Origin: a virus
Virus record (IMG/VR): IMGVR_UViG_3300020159_003728
Span: 1-64,000 of that record
DNA length: 64,000 nt
Reading direction: 5' to 3' (one strand)
Positions 44,290 through 49,903 of this stretch are shown here, piece after piece. The position numbers were made by a program, and so were the translations under genes. The notes beneath the pieces are model-generated. The model searched no databases. It saw only the letters and a program-made list of their open reading frames with translations, and was not told the origin of the DNA. Position 1 is the stretch's first letter. Each line of letters opens with the position of its first letter.

Positions 44290-44553
44290 ATGAATACACG
44301 AGAAATAACCGTTTATGGCATTGCGATCAAATCATTCGATGATGCAATGAAAGCAATCCTTGAAAATGCAAAGAATGAACTTGGATTTACGGATCCGCGA
44401 TACATCTCCTATGATGACAAGCATCAAGTAATCAAGTTCGTAGTCCAGGCCGGCGGCCTCAGCTTGCGCAATGCAGTTAACGAGATGGCGGCATATCTAA
44501 AAATGTCACGAACAGCTGTCTATAAAATAGTTAATCAGGAACTCAACGGATAG
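44290..44553 (+). CDS. Small HTH DNA-binding protein
   Basis: 87 residues with AGGTGG upstream. The C-terminal half, RNAVNEMAAYLKMSRTAVYKIVNQEL, fits a helix-turn-helix (recognition helix RTAVYKIV). The N-terminal half looks like a small alpha/beta domain. A TATAAAT 18 bases upstream of the start could be a -10. A local regulator is likely. Confidence 0.7.
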   Translation: MNTREITVYGIAIKSFDDAMKAILENAKNELGFTDPRYISYDDKHQVIKFVVQAGGLSLRNAVNEMAAYLKMSRTAVYKIVNQELNG

Positions 44554-44635
44554 ATGTACCTCTATAGAATCTCTAAGGTTCTGCTAAATTTAACCGACAA
44601 GTAGCTAAATCGCTTATTTTTTTTGGAGCCCCGAT

Positions 44636-44869
44636 ATGGATCATTATGGAATGCGAGCTGCAATGAACAGAGCACTGGGTCTTCCCGAGCCAACTGAAAC
44701 TGTTGGGATGCCGGCTCAAATTACAATTCGATCGAGCCGCGATTACTATCTCCACGATCTAATCCAGCGTTTAAATGACCGCCATGCCACTAACTATGAT
44801 CCGCTATGCAAAGAGGCAGCAGATGTAATTGCGGAGCTCACAACGCCTCCTGGACAGACATATGCTTGA
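44636..44869 (+). CDS. Small protein of unknown function
   Basis: 77 residues from ATG 44636; GGAG lies upstream, and the first CGGGRCT copy (44627-44633) sits between it and the start codon. Helical, with no known motif. It begins a chain of four tiny overlapping genes. Confidence 0.6.
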   Translation: MDHYGMRAAMNRALGLPEPTETVGMPAQITIRSSRDYYLHDLIQRLNDRHATNYDPLCKEAADVIAELTTPPGQTYA

Positions 44870-45017
44870 CGGTAGACCAACGATGTGCGATCACTGCGGA
44901 GAAATGACAGCAACGCTTACAGTATGGTCTAAAGAGGTCATAAATGCATGCTCCTGCTGGTGTCACACTCGACGAAAAGAAGGTAATGAAGTGAAAAAGA
45001 AAAAGGGCCGTAAATGA
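44862..45017 (+). CDS. Small zinc-ribbon-like protein
   Basis: 51 residues from ATG 44862, overlapping the previous gene by 8 bases. MCDHCGEM near the N-terminus and ACSCWCH in the middle provide two Cys pairs with the spacing of a small zinc ribbon. The tail is KKKKGRK. Probably nucleic-acid or protein binding. Confidence 0.62.
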   Translation: MLDGRPTMCDHCGEMTATLTVWSKEVINACSCWCHTRRKEGNEVKKKKGRK

Positions 45018-45181
45018 TCACTCCACAAACAAATCCGATGGTGTGCATAGAACATCTAGAATTCGTTCCCTGCCCACAATGCGAAAAACCACATCCGGAG
45101 TGGTATAGCAGCGATCTCGTTGCCTGGGGTATCGTCAACACTTATCGAACAAACAAAAATGAGGAAGAGGAAACAAAATGA
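45014..45181 (+). CDS. Small CxxC protein
   Basis: 55 residues from ATG 45014 in an ATGA overlap. It contains VCIEH...VPCPQCEKPHPEW, a three-cysteine, two-histidine cluster that could bind zinc, and an acidic tail. It overlaps the next gene by ATGA. Confidence 0.6.
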   Translation: MITPQTNPMVCIEHLEFVPCPQCEKPHPEWYSSDLVAWGIVNTYRTNKNEEEETK

Positions 45182-45345
45182 CCACACATCAAACACGAAC
45201 CTGGTATCCGTTGCCACAGTCCTTCAAGATTGAGAACAAAAAGACCATCTATACCGTCGTCGCATTTGCCTTCGAACGAGATGGGGTTCTCTGGCTGACG
45301 ATGGAAGGCGCAATCTTCGCAGCAGAAGCCGTCGAGGCCAACTGA
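45178..45345 (+). CDS. Small protein of unknown function
   Basis: 55 residues from ATG 45178 in an ATGA overlap, the last of the tiny-gene chain. It looks like one small beta sheet (FKIENKKTIYTVVAFAFERD, then VLWLTME). No signal or membrane helix. Confidence 0.58.
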   Translation: MTTHQTRTWYPLPQSFKIENKKTIYTVVAFAFERDGVLWLTMEGAIFAAEAVEAN

Positions 45346-45511
45346 GGTCGGAAGCCCGTGTGAGAGAGCTGTCGGCTAAATCTATCTGAGAAGTGGCCTA
45401 TAGCAGTGTCTTACAGGTGCCCCCCACCCCCAGAATGGGCAAAAAAAAAGCAAAACAGCCCCGCCCGATAGGGCGAACAAACATAACAAGCGATGACCAG
45501 ACAAAGAAAAA

Positions 45512-45536
45512 ACCCCACGCTTGTCAGGCGTGGGGT
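45512..45536 (-). terminator. Intrinsic terminator for leftward transcription
   Basis: CCCCACGC (45513-45520) and GCGTGGGG (45528-45535) form a perfect 8-base-pair stem with a 7-base loop. On the minus strand it is followed by TTTTTTC. It lies just downstream of the two small minus-strand membrane genes. A weaker pyrimidine stretch on the other side may allow rightward use. Confidence 0.85.
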
Positions 45537-45558
45537 CTCTCGTTCTCTTTGCGATTGT

Positions 45559-45705
45559 CTAGCGTCGTCTTGCCTTGACGATGAGCATAGTGACGATAGC
45601 AACGATGCCCACGACAGCACCTATGGCGTATGAGTCCCATTCAGTGACCTTTTCACACCAACCCTCAGCACAACGATAGGCATTGCCCTCAGCGATAAGC
45701 CTCAT
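45559..45705 (-). CDS. Small single-span membrane protein
   Basis: 48 residues: a soluble N-terminus with two cysteines (YRCAEGWCEK), one membrane span (about residues 26-43) and a KARRR end that would stay in the cytoplasm. Its ATG overlaps the stop of an even smaller upstream ORF, and a terminator follows directly. Function unknown. Confidence 0.6.
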   Translation of the reverse strand: MRLIAEGNAYRCAEGWCEKVTEWDSYAIGAVVGIVAIVTMLIVKARRR

Positions 45706-45773
45706 CGTGTCACCATCGCCATAAGAACCATCGGCAGAACGATTACTGCGATTACCCCAATAATGCTTAGCAT
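45702..45773 (-). CDS. Tiny hydrophobic peptide
   Basis: A 23-residue ORF with a strong AAGGAG 5 bases before ATG 45773. It is almost entirely hydrophobic (MLSIIGVIAVIVLPMVLMAM...), one membrane span. The good ribosome site and ATGA overlap with the following membrane gene support translation. It could be a membrane peptide or a leader coupling translation of the next gene. Confidence 0.55.
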   Translation of the reverse strand: MLSIIGVIAVIVLPMVLMAMVTR

Positions 45774-45889
45774 TTTCACTCCTTGTGTTTCTCAGGCTTG
45801 TTCCTGATAGAGATAAGCCTATAGACCTACTAGACCAGTGTCAAGTGTTTCCGTGTTACGGTATTGTTACAACATTTGACATGCCATAC

Positions 45890-45929
45890 CGAACGAATGT
45901 TCGCCATAGATAGACCGAACGAGTGTTCG
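45890..45929. promoter_or_regulatory. Two LexA-type SOS boxes
   Basis: CGAACGAATGTTCG (45890-45903) and CGAACGAGTGTTCG (45916-45929) are both CGAAC-N4-GTTCG, the core of the actinobacterial LexA box. They are 26 bases apart, so they sit on roughly the same DNA face. TTGACA (45876-45881) lies just upstream. DnaA boxes start 21 bases downstream. Host LexA probably represses transcription or replication start here until DNA damage. Confidence 0.75.
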
Positions 45930-45949
45930 ATTGTGTCCCCCCAATAGAC

Positions 45950-46029
45950 TTATCCACACCCTGTGTATAAACCTGTGGATAACCTCAATGGTTACCTGTG
46001 GATAACACTGTGTAAAAACCTGTGGATAA
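45950..46029. other. Cluster of DnaA boxes, candidate replication origin
   Basis: In 80 bases there are five DnaA-box matches: TTATCCACA (45950-45958), TGTGTATAA (45962-45970), and TGTGGATAA at 45974-45982, 45997-46005 and 46021-46029. A degenerate sixth (TGTGTAAAA) is at 46009. Four of the five good copies point the same way. Two LexA boxes lie just left, and the regular CGGGRCT array begins at 46045. This is the arrangement of a DnaA-dependent origin, as in a chromosome or plasmid. Origin activity is inferred. Confidence 0.75.
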
Positions 46030-46132
46030 CCTCATTACTCAAATAGTCCCGTAGAAAGAGAATGACCAATACTGCTCACGGGTGGCTTACGGGTGATTAC
46101 TCAGGGTGAATAGCAGGACTAGACTCTCACCT

Positions 46133-46345
46133 ATGAACGACACAACCATCACCTCACTAGACGGGGCTATGAAGGACTTGGAAACAATACTGCTCACGGG
46201 GTATGTCCTGGGTGTTCCAGGCTGCGCGGAGTTTCGAGAGAAGCACTATCCAACCCTCAACAGAATCCGGGACTTACTGGAAGAGGTCGATGACCTTCGA
46301 ACGGAGAAAGAACGACTCGAGCGCGTAGCTGGCTGGTCGTACTAA
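46133..46345 (+). CDS. Small helical protein next to the candidate origin
   Basis: ATG 46133 is preferred over the upstream GTG 46106 (70 residues). Helical, ending in a coiled-coil-like LLEEVDDLRTEKERLERV. It contains a CGGGGCT and a CGGGACT copy in its coding sequence. It overlaps the convergent membrane-protein gene by 4 bases. First rightward gene after the DnaA boxes; function unknown. Confidence 0.62.
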   Translation: MNDTTITSLDGAMKDLETILLTGYVLGVPGCAEFREKHYPTLNRIRDLLEEVDDLRTEKERLERVAGWSY

Positions 46346-46503
46346 CGCTTACGGGAGTCGCATCTCCAAGCAGCGACACCAATAGCAGTCATCCCAAGAG
46401 CCCCGACAATGTACCCGAAGGTCGCAGCACCAACGGCCATGGGTATAACAATCAGTACCTTACCAAGGACCCCAGCATTTTCCCAAGCGTTATTCAGTTT
46501 CAC
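46342..46503 (-). CDS. Small membrane protein
   Basis: A 53-residue ORF from GTG 46503, which directly abuts a CGGGRCT copy. It has a hydrophobic stretch of about 30 residues (VLIVIPMAVGAATFGYIVG...), one long or two short spans, and a basic end. It overlaps the upstream gene by 14 bases. No strong ribosome site, so expression by coupling is likely. Confidence 0.5.
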   Translation of the reverse strand: MKLNNAWENAGVLGKVLIVIPMAVGAATFGYIVGALGMTAIGVAAWRCDSRKR

Positions 46504-46687
46504 GGGACTGCCTGCCCTTTAAGACTGGACCACGGAGGTCATGCGTACGCAATGGGTGACCTGGAGGCAGCATCTGGCGATTCTTGCCAGCCTTCGTACC
46601 GGATCGATCCTCGCTCAGCCCCGTGAGTGGGTTGACGATCGTACGACCAATGCCTTTCGACTGAGATCCCTTGTTCTTTTTGCCCAT
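46490..46687 (-). CDS. Small basic protein with an NPLTG segment
   Basis: 65 residues, strongly basic, with TIVNPLTGLSEDRSGTKAG in the middle. The NPLTG followed by acidic residues resembles the second half of the DxDxDGF/NPxTGRDD module of the late proteins, but without the acidic loop. TAAAAT ends 5 bases before ATG 46687 and no ribosome site is seen, so the message may be leaderless. Confidence 0.58.
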   Translation of the reverse strand: MGKKNKGSQSKGIGRTIVNPLTGLSEDRSGTKAGKNRQMLPPGHPLRTHDLRGPVLKGRQSRETE

Positions 46688-46725
46688 TCTTTATTTTACA
46701 CGAGCATGATTTGGCTCTGTGTTAA

Positions 46726-47106
46726 CTAACGGGACTCCCAGGGTGCTACCGGATTACCGGCACTGCTTACCGGAGCCTGGCCGCGGGTATCGCCATCGCC
46801 ACCGAGGAGACCCTGAGTCTTTCGAGCATTGAGCTTGGAGAGGTTCATAGCCCCGATATCGTTTAGGTCGTAGCCAATCTCCGCCGCTAGTCGTGCGCAG
46901 TACCAGAGGACATCACCGATCTCGTGAGCTAGGGCTTCTCTACGCTCGGGGCTGATGACGCCGCCTTCATCACGGATGGCTTTCTTGACCTTGCCAGCTA
47001 CCTCGCCTGCTTCGGAAGCAAGACCTAACGCGGTGTACACCAAGCCTTGCTCGGGGGGATAGATCGCAGTCGGGGCTGTTGCTGCCTGATAAATAGACAG
47101 ATCCAC
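46726..47106 (-). CDS. MazG-like nucleotide pyrophosphohydrolase
   Basis: GTG 47106 is preferred (126 residues), since the longer frame to 47175 runs into the upstream gene. The MazG/all-alpha NTP pyrophosphatase pattern is visible: GLASEAGEVAGKVKKAI for the first Glu-x-x-Glu helix and EALAHEIGDVLWYCARL for the ExxD metal-binding helix. Such enzymes hydrolyse NTPs/dNTPs to monophosphates, clean up modified nucleotides or lower ppGpp. It fits with ThyX and the ribonucleotide reductase in nucleotide control. Confidence 0.83.
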   Translation of the reverse strand: MDLSIYQAATAPTAIYPPEQGLVYTALGLASEAGEVAGKVKKAIRDEGGVISPERREALAHEIGDVLWYCARLAAEIGYDLNDIGAMNLSKLNARKTQGLLGGDGDTRGQAPVSSAGNPVAPWESR

Positions 47107-47110
47107 TGGT

Positions 47111-47422
47111 TTACTCTTTCTCCTGCTCGGGGGCAGTTTCTTCGATCTCTTTTTGGAGTCGATCAAACGCTTCACCTGCTTCGGGCGGGGTCTGGAAGAC
47201 TTGCGGGGCTCCCTCTGCCTCCCATTTGTTGATCGGACACGAGGAGTGTGGGAGCATTACCTTCGCCGGCATGAAGCATCCGCATAACGCGCATCGCTCG
47301 AGCCCAGTGAAGTATTGGCAATCCTTGCAAATGTCTAAACGGGACTTACGGACCATCCTGGCCACACGAGGAATCGTTGGGTTGAGCAAGTCGTAAGGTT
47401 TTGCTTCGCGTTCTGGAATCAC
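47111..47422 (-). CDS. Conserved small phage zinc-binding protein
   Basis: 103 residues from GTG 47422 with AAAAGGAG upstream. The core CKDCQYFTGLERCALCGCFM, then HSSCPINKW, carries six or seven cysteines. This matches a small phage family with a C-x2-C...C-x2-C-G-C...SCP-x-x-KW pattern. It likely binds one or two zinc ions. Its function is unknown. The 150-base leader contains a TCGAGGG/CCCTCGA hairpin (47492-47512). Confidence 0.76.
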   Translation of the reverse strand: MIPEREAKPYDLLNPTIPRVARMVRKSRLDICKDCQYFTGLERCALCGCFMPAKVMLPHSSCPINKWEAEGAPQVFQTPPEAGEAFDRLQKEIEETAPEQEKE

Positions 47423-47575
47423 TTTTGTCTCCTTTTCAGTGGTGGCGGGCGACCATCAAGGTGGGTCTATGAGTCCCGTTTTGTTAACGCCCTCGAGGGG
47501 ACAGGACCCTCGACGGACGCTGATCGCCCTTCACTGGGAAAGGATCCAGCTAGCCACCGTGTTCAGCATAGCAAA

Positions 47576-48199
47576 TCAATCAAAGTCCCATTGAGTTCCG
47601 AAGCCCTCTTTCTCTAGCCCCGCAGCGAGTGTCTTGAAGTAGATATCCTTGTGACTCTCTGGTTCGACCTCTTTTGGCATCTCGAGGGCCTTCTGGATTA
47701 CTGCTGGGTACGCAGCATCACGAAGGCTGGAAGAGTCCCGTGTTCTCATCAGGGAGCCCCATTCCACGACCCTCCCCAGTCCAACATGGTACGGAGCAGT
47801 GACGACCTCGTAGTCAGTTGGGGTAACAAAAGTCAAGGTCAAACACTCTGATACGGGGCTGTCTTCTTCGATAAAAAGCTCACGAAGATCCCTCCCTGCG
47901 CTGCGTTCGCTGTCCACGGATACAAATCCCTCCGCCATGAATACAAACTCGTCGATACCCCAGCCTCGACGCAAGATCGATGCTGCCTGCGCCACCCGCT
48001 TGATTCGTCGGGGCTGCGAGTCGTTCATAAAGGCTGATCCCATAGTCGCAATGACCGCTAGTCGGTCGCCGCGCCAACCAAACAGAGAGAAGGTGAGATC
48101 CTCACCAACGCCATATTCCTTAATGCCCTCGACTTTGGCGGTTTTTCCTGACTCAAGACATAGTGCCAGCTTGTAGTCCCGGGTTGGGTATTCTTCCAT
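47576..48199 (-). CDS. Hypothetical protein
   Basis: 207 residues from ATG 48199. Mixed alpha/beta: TFSLFGWRGDRLAVIATMG and IDEFVFMAEGFVSVD look like sheet strands of one compact domain, followed by a helical tail. No catalytic motif or family recognised. It carries four CGGGRCT copies in its coding sequence at near-regular spacing. Confidence 0.72.
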   Translation of the reverse strand: MEEYPTRDYKLALCLESGKTAKVEGIKEYGVGEDLTFSLFGWRGDRLAVIATMGSAFMNDSQPRRIKRVAQAASILRRGWGIDEFVFMAEGFVSVDSERSAGRDLRELFIEEDSPVSECLTLTFVTPTDYEVVTAPYHVGLGRVVEWGSLMRTRDSSSLRDAAYPAVIQKALEMPKEVEPESHKDIYFKTLAAGLEKEGFGTQWDFD

Positions 48200-48244
48200 C
48201 TCGACAGTCTTTCATACCTGAGTGAACCCCAGGGTATCGTCCGG

Positions 48245-48379
48245 TTACCACTCTTCAGATCGCCAGGCCCGGTTCTCTCGACGCCGGAGAAGCCCCGACC
48301 AAGCACTCGTCTTGCTGCGACGAAGGGTTCGACAGCAGCCGTACGGGCACTGACGCTCAGCTCGCTTGTTGTGAAGCAC
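48245..48379 (-). CDS. Small Arg-rich CPYGC protein
   Basis: A 44-residue ORF from GTG 48379, with a strong AGGAGGT 6 bases upstream. It has one CPYGCC cluster and is then very rich in Arg and Trp (RRRENRAWRSEEW). The strong ribosome site argues that it is translated. It fills most of the otherwise empty gap between 48199 and 48445. Small nucleic-acid-binding phage proteins look like this; no family is named. Confidence 0.6.
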   Translation of the reverse strand: MLHNKRAERQCPYGCCRTLRRSKTSAWSGLLRRRENRAWRSEEW

Positions 48380-48444
48380 CTTGTACCTCCTGTGGTAGCC
48401 CCGTGGTTCCGCCACGAACGCTTTTTTTAGGGTAGCCTGCGGGT

Positions 48445-48786
48445 ATGAGCAACTCTAACCCATCACCCAAAAAGAAGGCTGCAGCCAAGAAGCCTGTTGC
48501 CAAGAAGACTGCGCCGAAGAAGGCCTCTTCCGGGGCTAAGAAAGAACCCGCCAAGCGTGGTCGACCCCCAAAGAAGAAGGTCGAGCAAGCTCGCGTTTAC
48601 GATCCCCTTGCGGATACGGTCGAGGACATCACCAATGCGGTCGAAGCAATGTTCGAGGAAGTTAAAGACGGGGCTGCTGAAGTGGCTGAGACAATCAAGG
48701 AAACGGTCGACAATGTGATCCGTGCCAGTGATGTCATCAAGCCCAGTCTCCGCAAGAGAATGCTCGCCTGGTTCAAACGCAAGTAA
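48445..48786 (+). CDS. Histone-H1-like Lys/Ala/Pro protein with AT-hook
   Basis: 113 residues. The first 50 are Lys/Ala/Pro-rich, like the tail of H1-type or HupB-type nucleoid proteins, and include an AT-hook core (AKRGRPPKKK). The rest is an acidic amphipathic helix (VEDITNAVEAMFEEV...) and a basic end (RKRMLAWFKRK). It is a rightward gene inside a leftward block and sits in the middle of the densest CGGGRCT region. It is a candidate architectural protein for that DNA, but AT-hooks prefer AT-rich sites, so any link is speculation. Confidence 0.75.
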   Translation: MSNSNPSPKKKAAAKKPVAKKTAPKKASSGAKKEPAKRGRPPKKKVEQARVYDPLADTVEDITNAVEAMFEEVKDGAAEVAETIKETVDNVIRASDVIKPSLRKRMLAWFKRK

Positions 48787-48805
48787 TCGGGGCTATTATG
48801 GTCGT

Positions 48806-48943
48806 ATGAAACGACCTAAATGGAATGAAGAAGATCGCTTCCTCTTTACTACTCAGCGTCTACGCGCGCATACCAGCATCAATCGTCAGAAAGAAGGCCG
48901 TCGACGAGCTTGTCGTCAGCGTTTTATCGCGGATGAGTACTAA
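48806..48943 (+). CDS. Small basic protein, probably leaderless
   Basis: 45 residues from ATG 48806, very rich in Arg (RLRAHTSINRQKEGRRRACRQR). TATTAT ends 6 bases before the ATG and overlaps the last bases of a CGGGGCT copy (48788-48794), so this copy sits in a promoter. No family recognised. It meets a convergent minus-strand gene at its stop. Confidence 0.55.
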   Translation: MKRPKWNEEDRFLFTTQRLRAHTSINRQKEGRRRACRQRFIADEY

Positions 48944-49293
48944 CGGGGCTTCTTGGTCTTTGGAAGCGGTTGACTGCGAAGTCGCTGCCCACACGCCAGA
49001 CACATCTCTGACCACGGATACCACCGGCGCTGATTTAGCGGGTGCGAACAGTCGAGTAGTTCTGTAGCTTTGGCGTTGAGACAGTCCCGTATGAATTCCG
49101 AAAGAGATACGCCCTGACTCTGAGCTGCTTGTTTCCAACGCTCGTGGTCGGCAACGCTTGCGCGGATCAGAACTTGTCTTCCAGCAGGCTCGCCAGGGTC
49201 ACTCCCCGTGTTCTTCGAACGACCGGTTGAGGTCGTCTCCGCCACCTTCTCCATTGCTGCTTCCAAATTGTCCGGGACTTCTTCTGTCGACAT
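48940..49293 (-). CDS. Ribbon-helix-helix-like protein with zinc-finger-like tail
   Basis: 117 residues, with AGGTG before ATG 49293. RQVLIRASVADHERWKQAAQ...SLSEFIRDCLN fits a ribbon-helix-helix DNA-binding core (CopG/MobC-like). The tail has CSH...MCLACGQRL, a probable Cys/His metal site. It starts 95 bases inside the end of the upstream gene in another frame, a long overlap. A repressor or an accessory DNA-binding protein is likely. Confidence 0.68.
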   Translation of the reverse strand: MSTEEVPDNLEAAMEKVAETTSTGRSKNTGSDPGEPAGRQVLIRASVADHERWKQAAQSQGVSLSEFIRDCLNAKATELLDCSHPLNQRRWYPWSEMCLACGQRLRSQPLPKTKKPR

Positions 49294-49903
49294 CTAGGAT
49301 CACCTCTTCCTCTACCGTAGCAGAGGAAGGAAGGGCTAATTGGATACCCAGCATCTCGTTCACCGTTGCTTGTGGCAAAACCCCAGATCGACCCATCAGT
49401 TCGAGTAGCTTGCGTGCCTCTGCTTCTGGATCGAATGTCTCCTTCGGGGAAGCCCCGGCTGCCGTGCCAGCAAGAACAGCGCGCGGCTCGTGACCTATTC
49501 CGACCTGCTCGACCGTCATATTGAGGTTGTTTTGCTCCATTCCAAGGAGCTTTGACCGTTGGTTCATTATCGCTAAGACCGACTGAATTGCCTTGAGATC
49601 AGGCTCAACATTGACTTCAGTCCCGTCATCAAGGGTGATCTTGCGATGTTGAGTCATTGGCCAAATCGCTTGCTGAAGTGCGTCAAGTCGCTCAAGCTCG
49701 AGACGAAGCACCTCTGGGTAGCTCGATACAGCTTCGGAATTCATTCGAGAAAGCTGCCGACCAAGGGCGGAGTTCACTGCTCGAGTGGTCATCTGGAAGC
49801 GTCGAGCTATGTCTCCGGGGGAGACGCCAGCTTTACGCATAGCAAAGATGCGTAAGTCCCGTTCAGCAAGGAACTCCTTGGTTAATCCTTCTCGTGATGC
49901 CAT
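49199..49903 (-). CDS. HTH protein, small-terminase-like
   Basis: 234 residues from ATG 49903, whose ATG overlaps the primase-helicase stop. The N-terminus has a helix-turn-helix (IFAMRKAGVSPGDIARRFQMTTRAVNSAL), followed by an oligomerising helical region (EVLRLELERLDALQQAIWP...) and SVLAIMNQRSKLLGM. This order is seen in phage small terminase subunits, which mark DNA for packaging. No large terminase is in the window, so a plain HTH regulator remains possible. The C-terminal 95 bases overlap the next gene. Confidence 0.62.
   Translation of the reverse strand: MASREGLTKEFLAERDLRIFAMRKAGVSPGDIARRFQMTTRAVNSALGRQLSRMNSEAVSSYPEVLRLELERLDALQQAIWPMTQHRKITLDDGTEVNVEPDLKAIQSVLAIMNQRSKLLGMEQNNLNMTVEQVGIGHEPRAVLAGTAAGASPKETFDPEAEARKLLELMGRSGVLPQATVNEMLGIQLALPSSATVEEEVILDVDRRSPGQFGSSNGEGGGDDLNRSFEEHGE

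Noticed and set aside
45346-46130. tRNA or riboswitch in the origin region
   Set aside because: I looked for a cloverleaf and a TTC anticodon-arm pattern on both strands and found none. The structure present is explained by the terminator, LexA and DnaA boxes.
48058-48306. 82-residue minus frame across the start of the 47576-48199 gene
   Set aside because: It overlaps both that gene and the small Arg-rich ORF with a strong ribosome site (48245-48379), and has no start signal of its own.
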